From Epiperipatus broadwayi (taxonomy: Eukaryota > Onychophora > Udeonychophora > Euonychophora > Peripatidae), in the NCBI GenBank assembly GCA_028023455.1, contig JAQFVV010006199.1:4540972-4604971 (forward strand): DNA of 64,000 nucleotides. Direction: 5' to 3'. The notes beneath the pieces are model-generated. The model did not search any database. It saw only the letters and a list, made by a program, of their open reading frames with translations, and had not been told where the DNA came from. How positions within the stretch are numbered: the stretch's first letter is position 1; each line of letters starts with the position of its first letter. Positions 1 to 13,911 of the stretch are shown here, one piece after another. Position numbers and translations under genes: made by a program.

Positions 1-290
1 TACGACCCACCACTCTCAGTGCCATCTCATATTGCTTATTTACTTGATCACATACATATTGAAAAGATAAATAATCACCAATTTATGTATTTCATGCTAA
101 ACCAGCAATTATCAGTTGGTCTCGATTACTATCCTCACACATATATATAATCAATGCTCAGCTTTATATTAAAATAGCCAATCTTTATACTTTAATGGAC
201 AGGCTTCAAACTATTTCAACTCACAACTTTTTAGCCTTCCATTTTATTGAAAATCTGATGATGAAATGTTCAAAGCCCTTATGTTGACAT
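1..290. repeat. Truncated copy of a dispersed inverted-repeat element
   Basis: This stretch aligns in the same orientation with the left arm of the element at 13912-14572. Shared blocks include the run around 75-105 (matching about 14003-14033) and the segments near 160-215 and 245-275. It is cut by the start of the window and only one arm is present, so the inverted partner seen in the 14-kb copy is missing. No open reading frame is visible. It is most likely a short non-autonomous element. Confidence 0.6.
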
Positions 291-3200
291 ATTACTCATT
301 CTGACCCCTCATGTACAGGAGAATATATTCATTTATACATACATAAGTGAGGGATGGTGACCTTTTACACACTATTTATATAAATTAATACATTATACAG
401 GCTTAAATCTGAGTAGCAACCTTGTTAAGGAATTAAAATACCAGTGTATCTGATAAGATTGTTTAGTAATTTGGTTTTTTTTTAAATATTTATTCATAAA
501 AAAACAATCATAAAAAAGTATACTCATTCCAATTTCAGAAAAAAAAAAATATTTGGATGACTCTAAAAGCTATTTCATAAAACATGTATATATGCTGGTT
601 CTTTAATCCATTTAACATCTTGCAGTATGACTGTCATCTTCATCTGCAACAACTTGTGAACATATTATGAGCAATTGTAACTTTACATTGAATTAATTTT
701 AAATTACATTCTCCTCATGAAAGCCATAAATATTGTATCTAAATGGAATATCATTTTCTCTTAAAAATATTGTTTAAATTTATAACAACATGCATCATAT
801 GCTCAATTTCACGAAATCTAGCTTTACAATTAAATTTATAATTAATATAATAAAAACAAATGAACATACTAAATTGGTCTTATGATATTGCCATTGTATA
901 TTCAAAATTTTGCCAAGAACTTTTAAAACAAAAAAAAAATTCAGTCTCATTGATAGTTAGTTATCTCACTTTCATATAAATTTATCAAGCTAACAATCTT
1001 ACTGTATACACCTAATTTACTTAAACTTATGTTATCACTATGACAAAAAATTTTCAATTTAACGTGTTAAATTCAGTTACCACATTTTAAAATATATGTC
1101 ACACCATAATCCTCAAGCCTGTTTCTCTATTTAAAAGCACTAAGATATTGATTTTGCAGTCTTGAGTTGATGATAATCAAAGTTAAAAGTTGTAGAATAT
1201 ACTTTTTTCAACATTAATTGATAATGCATTTGGGTTTTTTAAACGTTAATTGTCAACCAATTATTTTGTCAGCTAAATGGAAAATATCATGAGTATTTTG
1301 TAAAATATACTTGGATGATAAACTTAGTTCTACCAACAATATACATTATTCTAAAGGCAGAAATATGAAGGCTTTTCTTTTAATAATTTCAAATTACTAT
1401 GTCATCATTAAAATTATGTCACATCTTGATGCCTATAATTTTTTTTAAACATCTCTGTCATTAAAATATATCTAATAATATTACTTTCTGTTATATTATC
1501 AAATTGAAGCAGAATATAATTAATAAACTCATTGAATAAATAACTAAAATTATATAATGAGTCAATTTTTTGATCAATTAATATATGACTCTTGTCTTTG
1601 CTCATGATAACAAAATTCATGTTTTTAAGCATGTTGAATCCCTAAATGATTCTGCATGATTTATTGCAGTAGTGAAATTATACCATGAATTGCAGTTCAA
1701 CTCTATCATTTCTAATATTCTTATATTACATACATATCTTCATCAGTAATAAAGAAATCCTTTTTTGTTTAGTCTCTAAAATCATATTGAGTTACTAGTA
1801 TCTAGCTGCTAATCTACTATTGAAAGCAAGCTATTCAATAAAAATTCTTGGAGATTTTTAAATGTCAACTATATCAATAATATTCCATAATAATTATTGA
1901 AGTTTCTCTTTTTTTAAAAAAAAATTTGAACAGTAAATATAAAATCAAGTTATATTAGTAAACAATTCCATCAATTCTAAAGTAAAATGTCATTATTATA
2001 TTTTAAATTTTCATTGGGACAAACATACTTTATTTCCATTTCAAATTTAAATAAATTAATAGGCAGATATATTTAAAACAGTCATCTGAATACTTGAATT
2101 ATTATGCAAAAAGTAATCAAAATACTCCACCTGTTTGAAAAATCATCATCCTATATATAAAGTCCATGTGAATGTACACGTGTCCATAATGCTGTTATGT
2201 GTCAAATTCACTACCATTAAAAAAACTATTATGTTTGACCATAACACTATCAAATAAAGTAATTCTGCCATTAATAAACTATAATTTTTTATGAAGCATT
2301 TTATGCAAAGGAAATAATTCTTTTTTTATATTTAAGAGGCTTAATTTGATTACAAGAAAAAATATGGTATTTTATGAAATTCATGTGGAATAAAATTTCT
2401 TAAAGGAAAAAAATGCTTAAAAAGAAATCAGTATGTGTGCTTTTAACTACAGTACAGAACTGAATAGATATAGTATTTAAATCATGATGAAAATGTGATT
2501 ACAGCACATAAATTCATGTTTGAAATATGATATTTAATGAGGGAGGAAATGGATGCTATAATATCAAATTTAGATTTGGTTAGCTTATAATTGAAGTTGT
2601 GTAGTTTGATATCACATAGTCCATGGCTCCACAGTAACAGAATGCATAATCAGTATACTAATTTATATTTTTAAAAAAAAATTTTTTTTTGTCTTTTTCG
2701 ACTAAGTTCAGTTTCAGGTATATAAATTTTTTATACTTTTTTTTAAAAAAAAAACAACTTGTTTTCACTAAATTAAACTCCATAAAAAATTTAATATAAA
2801 TTCCTGAATTATGCCTTGACAAAATTTACAGAATATAATCAAAATGTTGGTAGATATTTTTATGGCTTTAAAGTTGAGTCCAGAAAAAAAAACAAGTTTT
2901 TTAAAAAGGAAAAAGATGTATTAAAATTTATCACATTCATTTTTAGCCATGCAAAGTGATTATGATAATTCCACTTTTAAAAGAAAAAGATAAAAAAATA
3001 CAAAACAATAATAATAATTCACTAAAGATAAGTTTTGCAATAACTATCTAAAAACCAACCTGTGAACTACAAATATGCCTATATATTAAGTATGCTGTTT
3101 CATTATTCTATTTATTTGGTATTTTGCAAAAAAAAAAATTATTTCTGAAATATTTCACTACTGTATCTAATTCTATTTCAACAATGTATTTTATTCTTTA

Positions 3201-6200
3201 CGATATTTTTCCAAATTGCACTTTTTTAAAATGTCTTAGAGATAATCATCATAACATATGCAGGATCTTCCTCTCTCACAAAAAACATGCCCAGTTTCGT
3301 TATAAAATATCTTTTTATGGTGTCCTTTATTATTGATTTCTTTCATATGTTCAACCAAAAGAAGATGGACTCTATACAAGGTGAAAAATATATTGATTAC
3401 TCTTATGTAACAATTTAATAGGTTTATAATATTATTTTCTGATCCCATATGTTATTTCTGCTCTATGAAAAATGAAATAAGGAAATACCAATAATAGATG
3501 ACTGAATTTTCTCTGCAATTTTATTATTCATAAGTACATAATTAAAAGTAAAGATGCCATGGGTTCTTATCTAGTGAATATAGATTCCATTAACTAGGAG
3601 CTGATATAATTTTTCTCATGTATTGTATATATTTACTAACTTCTGTAATTTTAGTTTTTTTTTTTCATTTATAAAAAAGATATGTATCTTCTTTTTAAAA
3701 TTGTCTTTTTGATTTGATTTTTTTAATTGCATTGTTGTTGTTCAGCAGCGGTATAAAATGATACGAATGACAATTGATAATAGTTGTCATAACAGAAAAC
3801 ATCATTTCAACTGCATGAAAGAAAGTAAGTAGTCATAAATTACAGTTTTATTAATAAATGAAATATTAATATAATTACCAGGAAGCCATATTAACTATTT
3901 GACAGCCTTAATAGCAATAATGATGATGATTAAAATTGTAAAATAAAACAATATAAAAATAAATAAAAGATTGTTATTTTAATAAAAAAAATCCTTAACT
4001 TATTCTCTAGAGGTGAACAAAGATGTAGATATTTGCTTTTAGAGAAATAACTCATGTTTATAATACAAATTTTCATATAATTTACCAAAAGATGATATAG
4101 ATTTTTTTAATAAAAATATATAATTTTGACTTTTTTATATTTTTAAACTTTTAAGAAAACACAAGCAAATTAAATAAACATTAATTATATTTCATTATTC
4201 ATGGAAATCACACTCTCAAATGTACCAACTTTTCTAAGGAAAAAAAAATATTCCGCTAGTTTTTTTTCCCCCATATAGTCATAAACTATGTGTTTGACAA
4301 AATTTCTTAGTTTTATAAAATCTTATACTAATTTTATTGTTAAAAATATAAAATCTTTTGATTGTGCTCAAAAAATACATTGCTATTTGAAATTGTTAGA
4401 AAAAATATGTCTGAATAAATTTCTAACTAGAATTAATCATAGTATTTTTTGAAACTACAATTTCGTTCTTTCATACTACTTTGAAACTACTTTGTAATAA
4501 TGATTATCATTGTAAAAATAAGTTGATTTTATCGTCATTAGTTAAGCAATAAAAGTTTATTTTTTAATGATGACATTATTTATTTATAAAGATGAATAAA
4601 AACATGTTGTTTATTTACTTTTGTTTATAATTCATATGTGCATATATATATAATAATTACATAATGCGATTAATATTTACGTGCATTTAATAACACAAAT
4701 ACACAAGTGACTATTTATATTAAACTTTATGACATTTCTGCGTATATGTACATGTAAAAGTAAACATTTTATTTGAAAAGGAATTAAAAGCTTAAATAGA
4801 ATTTGTTACTCTATAAATTACAATAAGAAAAGTAAATAATCGGCAATCTTTTATTTTCATTTTATTTCACAAACAATTTATAAATAGGATCAGTGAAAAT
4901 ATGAGAAAATTACAACTAAACCTTTTTTTAATTATCTTCCATATCCCACCTCATTGATTGCAAAAAAATTGATTCACCTTCGGTTATATAAATCCGTTTC
5001 ATTATTAAAGTGATAACATTTAAAAATGATTTATATATATATATAATTACATGGTCAGTTCAAAAAGTCGTGATATTTAAGTAGCAAAAATGATAAATTA
5101 ATCAAGTCAGTTTCATTGAATTGAACAAAATGAGATTTTATTTTTTTACTTTATTCAACTGTAATCAGTCTATTAATCTTTAATAACTTTGGAATTCTAT
5201 GCAATGTTTGTGTGTGTGTGTGTGTGTGCAATTTTAATAAATTTGAAGCAAAATAATTTAACCACTTATTATAAGACACTTTTTATATGATCAATTTATT
5301 CTTGGGGTTGATAACTATTGTTTATTAAAATGAAACGCGCTAATTTATTTATGTATTAAGTATTATTTATGTTTAATTATATCACATAATTCTTTCTTAA
5401 TTGTTATTGATTTTATACAGAGATTAAATTTTCCACAATTAATTGACATATTTATTATAAAATTCAAAACGTTAACATAATATAGAAAAGTTTCTATAAT
5501 GACAGTATTTCCAAAATGATATCTTAATTTGCAAAAAATTAAATAACTATATTTTGAAATTTTTCTATTACGATCCTTGTTCATCTTATATTCATATCCA
5601 TATGCAAATTATTGTCTCTAATTTAATGATTTGCATCATAATTTTGCATAATTTTAAATATAAAAATAATACTTGAAAAATAAACTTTAAAATTAAAAAT
5701 AATAATCTTTTCATGGCAAAATTATCAATTTGTGATAATATAACTACAGCTATAAGCATTCCTATGACTGAGAGTTGATTAGAAATATAAAATAAAATAT
5801 ATATAATATTTGTAAATTAATAAATTTGTAAGTGATATTAGTACAATAAATAATAAAAAGATATAGGTATGTGAAGTAGCATTTAACAAAGGAGAAAATA
5901 GATTTTAAAAAGGTTCAAAAATAAAAGCGTATAGAATAAAATTATTGTTGCAAAATGTATCTTATAGTTTTATTTACATATACATTTGTATATCTTGAAA
6001 TTACTCATGTATACAGACACAAAAAATAACAATAAATCTTTCACAATTATCATTAAATATTTTGAAATCTTTTGAAAGTTTTAAAAAAATAGGCATAAAA
6101 CTCAATTCTATCCAGTCTTCCATATGTCTCAAATTGTCTTCTTTTTAACAAAAATAAATTTATAATTAAGTTCAAAAATTTTTTTAATTATTATAAAAAA

Positions 6201-8046
6201 TAAAATTATGCAGACATTGCAATAATTTAATTAATAACTGAGATAAGGATTGTAATTGGTATTTTAAGCGATCCAGGATTCTTTATAACATTAATATTAT
6301 TAATAAAATATTAACAAAATCTAAATACAACAATTTTAATAGGTCTACTTTACAAAGATAAAAATCTGATGCAATTGTATTTAACTTTTTATAATTTTGT
6401 AATACCAGTTGAAAACTGAACTCATGAAAGATACTCAGTTTTTGATCTCTTTGTATTAGTAAATAATTTTTTGAAGGACATTAGATAATTTATCAGATAT
6501 ATTAGTGCCAAACACAATTTATTTAATAAATACAATATATTATTGATAAACTGTAGGATAGAGTAAAATTTATAGTTATTAGGGGGGAAATTTACATGGA
6601 TTTTTTTTTTTAAAAAACCAGCAATTTTAACAGAGATGATTCTATAACATTTTTAAATGTTATTTTCACAATCAAAAACAATATTTTTTTACATTCATAT
6701 CATTTATATTAACAACTTAGCTGTAACAAAATCAGTATTGATAGAATCTTGTCTAACATTGTTACTTCCCTTTTTACACCCAAAATAGATTGTTTCAATT
6801 GCCATTCATTTGATGTTGATTCATGAATGGAACAAAATATTAATTATTTCTGCTATAGTAGTAATATGACAAAACTTTTTTTTCATATAAGCAAAATACA
6901 ATTTAATGCATTTTTGCTATGCAAATAAGTGTGGCTAATATATGCTATTCATATTCTAGGTATAAGTATTATTTGTACTAATGATTAAAAAAGAACCTGA
7001 AATGATGTCAGTCATTATGTGTAACATGTAAATACATTAGAAGATTTATTTAGGTACATAAAATATTCTAAACAAATGCCACTTCACAAAAAAATAATTA
7101 CAGTGACTAGCTAAAAAAATATCCTAAATAATACTATTGTAAAAAAATAAATATGCTGGCCCATTAATTCTCATTTTTGAAAATAAATTGCTTAACATTA
7201 ATAAAAATTTTATTTAAATACTTTAGCATCTTGCAATTTTCAGATTATATTGTCCATTTTATTATTATGGTGTCATGTTTGAGTTTTTAAAAAATTAAAG
7301 TTGTTTTGCTTAATTCCAAATGGAATATTATTATAAATATAAAAAAATTCAGTCTTTTTTTATATAATGATAAGAGGTGTCTTATCAAAATATACATTCA
7401 TTCCAGAAATAAGTCGTGAATATAATAACTTATGTTTAGAATATTAAAAGCAATTCCATTTTTAAATAGATAATATTTAATTATTATAATATGTAAATAA
7501 ATTAAAGAATAATCTGAAATATTTGATTTATAAACTCCATATTAAAATAATGCATAAAAATCTAATCATACTTATTCCACATTTCAATTTACATTTACTC
7601 TTAGACTCATTTATTACAATTTTTGGAAGTGATTTTTCCAGTGAACAATATTGGAGTCCAGTGCTATAAATATAAATGGTTCCAGAAGTACTTTCACTAA
7701 ATGTTTTTCTGCTCAATGGTGCATTGAATCATATGCATCTAAGTATAATCTATTCCAGATTCTCAGCACATAGAAAAATTATCAGACAATACAATTATTT
7801 AACAGGAAAATTATAATAATAATATTAATAATTAAAAAACTTAGTCATCACTAACAAGATGTTGTTTGAGGGTCTGTGTTCAAACCTGAAAAAACACTCA
7901 AATACCTGCATACTTTGCAATAAAAGTAAAAATATAATGTCAGAAATCAAATATCAAACAATAGAAGTTATCAATTCACATTTAAAATAATTAAGGTAAT
8001 CTGCTACAGAATCAATTATTTTTTATTGCTAAAAAAATTCAAAAAA
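291..8046. other. AT-rich DNA with no recognisable gene
   Basis: About 7.7 kb of AT-rich sequence with many short A or T runs. Open frames are all under 75 codons, rich in Lys, Asn, Ile and Phe, and match no family I recognise, so they look like chance frames. A short TG dinucleotide run lies near 5209-5228. A ~45-bp stretch around 2588-2633 resembles one at 63221-63265, probably a dispersed repeat fragment. I see no exon, RNA gene or element boundary that I can defend. Confidence 0.6.
5209..5228. repeat. (TG)n microsatellite
   Basis: A pure run of about ten TG repeats in otherwise AT-rich DNA. It is alternating purine-pyrimidine sequence and likely length-variable. Confidence 0.9.
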
Positions 8047-9505
8047 TGGCAATCGCCCATTCAGGCAACCAAATGACTGGCACCAAAACAATTCCCATAA
8101 AAACAACGATTTTAAACTCAACCAAAACATAAGTTATTGCTGCCAAATCTTATGTTCAAACAACTAACACAATACATAACTTAAGTGTATCTGTTAATAC
8201 TGCAACAATTAGATTTAGAAAAATATCAATAATCTTAACCTGCAAATCAAGGAAAGCTGGGATCACCCTCCCACACACTGGGGTACAGAAGCTTTACAGA
8301 AAGTTAAAAATAGCTTTAATAACATCATACCGAGAACATAATTCTTTGAAAAGATTTTTTCCCCTTCAATCTATTGTATTATCAGCTACAGATAAAAATC
8401 CAATGCTATATAAATTCCCCAAGTTATTACTCTATGAAGTTTTAACAATACATGGATTTTGAAATACAGTGCTACGAATAGCAGACCATCCTAATATCTG
8501 GCATTTGAATTTTTTGATGAATATTAAAAAAGCCGATTTCAGACTCAAGTCACAACATCAAATAACTATGCATTGGTGGTAATCGATAAAGACTCACATA
8601 TTACAGGTATATTAAAAAACACATATTTCAATTATACCGTTCAAGATTTCCAATATATAATGGAGCCATTTGGGAAAGTTTAACTTTTAACCTAATATAC
8701 CTAAAGGATACACCTACATTCATTTATAGCAACAATTTTGAGTTCATACTAAAGCTAAATATCAAGGTAAATCAAGAAAACATACCTAGACAGACCATAG
8801 ACCATGCTTTGCCTTTATGTCAGAGGGTTAAAACCACAATGCTATTTATGCATTCAGTGTGATCACCTAGCAATGCACTGCATTGCAAATCAATTTATAT
8901 AAGATCAGCCAACAGATAACCAACATATACAACATTCACAAGAAGAAACTATACATTCACTTCCCAATGGCTCCAATCTAAATAAGCATCACAAAGTCAG
9001 CCCTTATCAACAATCTAAAAAACATTAAAACACAATTATAGAAATACTGGACCGGTCACATAAAAACAAAAAGATAAACAAACAAACATTATAAGCCTGG
9101 CCCAGGTAATTCCAGAATGTAAACAAGAACCACCTAATATCCCTCCCTCATTGAAAATGGATATAAAAATGAATCTAAAACAAACAGTGGCAATACCAAT
9201 GACACCAAACTAGCGCACACACCTATGGTAATAAACAAATCATCAAAGCACATAATAGAAGTAATAACATACATGCCCCCTATAGAAGCAGCAGCACTTG
9301 AAGCCAAAAGATATCCAGGTCACCCACCAAAGAAAAATCAATTAATGAGGCTAAAACAGAAGATATATAGATGACTTCATCCAGATGTATCTTATTCTTG
9401 ATCAGATTATTGAGAATCTCAAGCCAAGCCATGATAATCATGAATCATCTCAAGCACCATGCCAGTACACACAAATAGCATCTCTCCATTCTTTTAAACA
9501 AACTT
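8047..9505 (+). pseudogene. LINE ORF1 remnant with CCHC zinc knuckle
   Basis: ORF1 proteins of this group bind element RNA. A plausible start is the ATG at 8047 (MAIAHSGNQMTG). Reading on through stops at several points gives a basic polar region and then, at 8840-8881, the codons for CYLCIQCDHLAMHC, a full Cys-x2-Cys-x4-His-x4-Cys knuckle. Downstream, near 9290-9370, the translation turns proline- and lysine-rich (PGHPPKKNQLMRLKQK). The frame is interrupted repeatedly, so no functional protein is expected. The end of ORF1 relative to ORF2 cannot be placed exactly because of the decay. Confidence 0.6.
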
Positions 9506-9506
9506 G

Positions 9507-11130
9507 AAAGTTAAAAATAACTGTATTTAATGTGATGGGGCTGACAAAATCAATCAACTAAAACAATGGCTTAGAATTATACAGCCTCATATTCTTGGTT
9601 TACAGCCTCATATTCTTGGTTTACAGCCTCATATTCTTGGTTTACTTGAGACTAAAGTCTATTCTGGTTCTCAGTGTGACCCATCAATACACCTCCACAA
9701 ATAGATTTTTGTAACTGCTCCAAGGATTCATCATCGCCCTCTGTAGACAATGGACTACTCATTGCACCAAACTACTACTCTCATCATTTCAAGCTAATAT
9801 GCATAGATTCACACTTGCTAATAGTGGCATTTAATAATCAAATTACTTCAATTTTTTATATTTACTGTCTGCATTCTAATCTTATTTCAAATGTTAAGTC
9901 CACTATTTGCAGCTACTCAATATTCGATCATCTTAAGTGGGCACTGCAACATAAAATACAAAGACTTTATCACCCAAAGGTTGCATCAAATATCTTTTCC
10001 TCTTATGGGTGCTGAGGGCTTTTTGCCAGACAATGCAGTCACATTTCACAATGGCCAATATACTTCATTGATAGATCTTTGTTTTTATTCGTGTATACTG
10101 CATTATCTAATTACCATGAACCTTACACCCTCACCATTCTCTGATCACTCAGTGCAAATAATAATTATCAACTTCACAGAAATTCAAACATCTACATTTC
10201 CACTAGGTAAAACAATAAAAATACTGCACCTAGTAACCACTCCAAAATTTATATTTTTAGAAACTTATATTGTGCTCAATAAAATCAAAACCATGCAGCT
10301 CAACCTTATACAAAAATACTTTGCCTTCATTAACATACTCTCATTTAACATTGACCATATCGTAAGAAAAATTCTCTCTCTAGATAACTAGCACTGAATG
10401 ATGAGCTGCATAGATAAATTACCATAATAAAACATTCACACCATACCCAACAATATACATACAAACACAAACATACAAAAATTATCTAAAGATTAAAAAA
10501 AGCAAGATATGTCTCACCCTGAAACATACCTGGACCAGAGAGTGCATAATATAGGCACTAGGACACCCACCTACTATCAGAGTTTTAATGGCTATTCAAG
10601 CTGACAAGACCATCTCAAACTCATGCCATTTTGAAAACTATGGCATGCCTTAATTTGTATCAATGCATTGTAGCTGCTTTACAGCTAAACATCTCTGTGA
10701 TTTAGCCAATCATTTGTCACAGAAACTTTAATCTATAGAAGTAATTTACCCCATTGTAATAGTACCATTTACCAAAAAACCAGCAGCCATCTCCTCTCTT
10801 ACCAACCTCAGGCCCATATTCATATGACTACTACCAGTTAAAATCATCAAGAAAATCATCAATGATAAAATGGAAGCATATATAATTCTACTGGTCTCCA
10901 TTTGTAGTTTGCAAAGAAAAACTCATCAATCATCCAAGAAGTAATAATCTTCAAAGCAGTACTGAACTCAGTTCAAGGGAAGAAGAGATATGCACCAATA
11001 GCAGTCCAGCTTGACATTGAGGGTGCTTTTGTCCATTGATCTCCATAAAATTATAGTCATATTAGCCTGCATCACAATTCCAAACTGAGCTTTATTTACT
11101 TCTAAATTTGCTATGGAACCATTAAAAAAA
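9507..11130 (+). pseudogene. LINE ORF2 remnant: endonuclease and start of RT
   Basis: ORF2 of a LINE nicks target DNA and reverse-transcribes the element RNA. The endonuclease starts near 9507 (KLKITVFNVMGLTKS), followed by the catalytic-type block LLETK near 9640. An open stretch at 9891-10391 carries a G-x-CNI block, LIDLCF and the terminal SDHS motif of this nuclease fold. Further on come the RT finger block LTNLRPI (about 10800) and VQLDIEGAF (about 11005-11035), which is RT motif A. Frameshifts separate these blocks. A 21-bp triplication lies in the endonuclease. Copy 2 (30545-33290) aligns block by block. Confidence 0.75.
9580..9642 (+). repeat. 21-bp x3 tandem repeat inside LINE endonuclease
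   Basis: Three identical 21-bp units follow one another without a gap. In the endonuclease frame each unit encodes seven residues, QPHILGL, so the frame is kept. Copy 2 of the LINE has only one equivalent unit (LHVLGLLESK), so the expansion is private to this copy and probably arose by slippage after insertion. Confidence 0.9.
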
Positions 11131-12181
11131 GGATTGAAATATTACTATTATAAAAAATATTTTAATCAATATTTTAAAATTTTAAACTGCTAAATATAAC
11201 AAACTCATACAAGAATTAATTACATTACAACAAACTGAAATATGATAGAGATGTTTGATATTGAAAATTATAAAATTTTATCATCATAGTAAGAACTGTG
11301 TTCTTTGATTTACTCTTCTTCTTTTTTAAAGTTTTTTTCAAACAATTTCCTGCTCTTTTGAATTTTCTTTTTCTTGATACTCACTTTGATTATTGTTCAT
11401 ACTTTTTTAAATATATTTTTCTGTTTTACACATGCACAGCAGAAAATTAATATACATAATACATTTATTTTTAAAAAGTACAGAACAAATAACTGGGCAT
11501 GCAAATTGCATTTCTTGATTGGTGTTTAATGAGATTTAAAATATTTATTTTATTATTTTATGAATTAAGTTTAGAATTCTAATAATTTGGGCAGAGTATA
11601 TCATTAAATTTATTTTCTCAATGAGTATTATATATTTTAATTAAAGTTAAAAATTAATATATAATACAATATTGTCAGCTTAATTCAAGTAATTCAAATT
11701 ACTATATTAATTTCATTTTTCAAAGCCCTCTGATCTTTAAATATTAATGTAATTGCCTTGTCAAACATCAGATAGTTATTATTTGTATTTGAGATACACA
11801 CTTTTCTTTGTTAAATTTATTTTCTTAATGTAGTTCAATATCTCAAATATAAAGAATAATTTCTGATAACTGACAAAAATTTAATATTTAGAAATAAGAA
11901 AGCTTTGAAAATAAAGCCAATAATTTGAATTAGTCAAATTAAATTGGTAACTAAGCCTTATAAAACATGACAATAAGTCTGACATCTAAACAATAGGATA
12001 ATCCTGAAGTGTCTTGATAACACAATGCTATATCAGGTAATAATATTTATTGTATATTCTTGGCTTCATTGTCTTAGTATTAATTTAATAATAAAAATTA
12101 TAAGCTATATAATTTATATGTTGCATGAATTATACATTGTATGGGACTTTATTGTATATATTTATACATAAACTTAAGCCT
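11131..12181. other. AT-rich DNA with no recognisable gene
   Basis: Roughly 1 kb of AT-rich sequence between LINE copy 1 and the tRNA-like insertion. I see no open frame of note, no repeat shared with other parts of the window, and no element ends. Confidence 0.6.
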
Positions 12182-12316
12182 CTATATTCTTGTAGTTTTT
12201 TTTCTTATGTGTCATAGCATCAGCCGGGAAGCGACCCTGCTAATCTGGGACAACTGCTTGTAAAGCAGCTGTCGCTGACCTCTCGACCACCAATGCTTGA
12301 CTATATTCTTGTAGTT
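12182..12316 (-). mobile_element. Retroposed tRNA-like sequence with 16-bp target-site duplication
   Basis: Two perfect copies of CTATATTCTTGTAGTT (12182-12197 and 12301-12316) bracket a 103-bp insert that is far more GC-rich than its surroundings. The insert ends, read on the minus strand, in an A-rich tail (a T run at its left edge on the plus strand). Perfect direct duplications plus a 3' A tail are the signature of target-primed reverse transcription by a LINE. The insert carries no protein. The RNA it copies is the tRNA-like sequence at 12217-12296. Confidence 0.85.
12217..12296 (-). pseudogene. tRNA-like sequence (retrocopy), anticodon-position TAC
   Basis: On the minus strand these 80 nt fold much like a tRNA. 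The 7-bp acceptor stem pairs GCATTGG with CTGATGC (two G-U pairs). The D stem is GTCG/CGAC around a 9-nt loop AGAGGTCAG. The anticodon stem GCTGC/GCAGT closes a 7-nt loop TTTACAA, placing TAC at the anticodon position. The variable region is about 12 nt, longer than usual, and the T arm is imperfect (GGGTCGCTTCCC at the B-box position). The box A-like part is TGGTCGAGAGG. It sits in a retroposed insert, so it is a copy of an RNA rather than a native gene. The parent could be a type-II tRNA, a tRNA-derived SINE head or another tRNA-like RNA. Confidence 0.6.
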
Positions 12317-13911
12317 AATTATGAATACTGATACAGTGTTCACGTTAAAGTTAATCGCTCAATAAGAACACACGACTAATAATATATATATATTTAGAAA
12401 TGTTTGTCATGTATATAATTTTTAAATATTTATTCTTGTAAGTTTGTATATAATTACTATACTTGATAGTACTGAGTCCACATAGCTATTGTAAATTATT
12501 TTTTTAAAGAATTATTAATATAATTTTAAATTTATATAAAGTCATGTATACATAGGAATTTATACGCAGCTGTGCGTTTGGGTATTTATGTGTGTCTGTG
12601 TTGTGTCTGATTAGTTAAATTATTGCTGATTGATATATTCATATCTACTTGTAAAAGTTAGGTTTTCTGCAACAGAATGTATTCACAAGTCACTGATTAC
12701 TTAAATCTGGTTTGTCAACTTAAATCACAGATAATTTAAATAAATATAGAAATAGTTAAGAATATGTCTTCAATGACTCAAAAGAATATAACGTGTAAAA
12801 TAAATTTATATTAGTTATATAAAGGTTGAATATTTCTGAAAGAGTTTCAAATTTAAACGGCAGACTTCTCTGCATGTGTCTGATTCTGGATTCACAATAA
12901 AGAGCATTTCCTGCGAGATTGGCTTCTCCGATGTAAATAATTTGTTTACCTTTTTTTTTAAGGAGGCAAAAACTTTTTACTTAATTTATTTTTGGAAATG
13001 GTCAAATTCTGACTTTAGTAAAATGCAATTATCATAAAAACATATATTAATCATTTTACTAAAAATTATACGCAATAATCTTAAACCATTTTTTTTCTTT
13101 CTGAAAACTAAATAAAATTAGAAGTAAAAGAATAATAATAAAAATAATTATTAAATACGTAATGACTAAATGCAATATATAAATTAATTAATAATGAAGA
13201 GATTCGATACAATAAAATTAAAATGATAATATATATATATGTAAACATAATATGTTTCAAAATTCTATTAAAGTCACTGAGTGTAATAATAAATATAAAA
13301 GTTTAGGTTGTTAACTGGTTAGATTGTAATAGCTTTTATTTTATATTTTTTTAAAAAAAGATTTTTTCTCTATGAATCTCTTTTCAACTAAAGAGTTAAT
13401 GATTAACAAATACCACATTTTTCTAGATTATAAATAATATTTTCAAAATAAAATAATATAAATTATAAATAATACTTTCAAGCTGGAATCTTAATCACCA
13501 ATAATTTTTTTTTACTGTTTTTAAAATAATAAATATTTTCATAATCAATCATGGCTTTTTTTTCAACTGAAAATTAGTGATCAAAAAATATTATTTTTAT
13601 ACATGTAATGTTATTTTGTTTTTATAGACTTATAAATTATAAATGTGTTGTAATTAAATTTTATATATACAATATAAAGAATTTAATGACTGTGTTGTAC
13701 TAGAAAAAATATATATATATAAATCATTTTAGTCATCGTTTTTTTTTTTACTTTTTCTTGAAATATATCTCTTTAATATTGTTGGTGGAATCATGTATTT
13801 ATAGTCTTTATGTATACGATAGAAGTAAACTGATTTGTGGTTCCAGATTACTTATTAATGATAATATTTAAATACAATGATATTATATATATTTTCAAGC
13901 TAGATGTAATT
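12317..13911. other. AT-rich DNA with no recognisable gene
   Basis: About 1.6 kb with short TA runs (for example near 12381-12391 and 13230-13241) and A/T tracts. No reading frame, RNA fold or repeat relationship to the rest of the window was found. Confidence 0.6.

Larger units (their letters stand above)
8047..11130 (+). mobile_element. LINE copy 1 (L1/Tx1-like), decayed, lacking its 3' half
   Basis: This is a plus-strand non-LTR retrotransposon broken by stops and frameshifts. It holds an ORF1 region with a CCHC zinc knuckle, an apurinic-type endonuclease domain, and the start of a reverse transcriptase domain as far as motif A. A second copy at 30545-33290 shares the endonuclease and RT segments, which confirms a dispersed family. 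Similarity ends near 11130, before the catalytic YxDD region, so the 3' part is missing. The two-ORF layout with a knuckle in ORF1 fits the L1/Tx1 group; assignment within LINEs is by recollection of family features. Confidence 0.75.

Noticed and set aside
7855-7900. Box B-like GTGTTCAAACC before LINE copy 1
   Set aside because: No matching box A, no tRNA fold, no flanking duplications; too short to support a SINE call.
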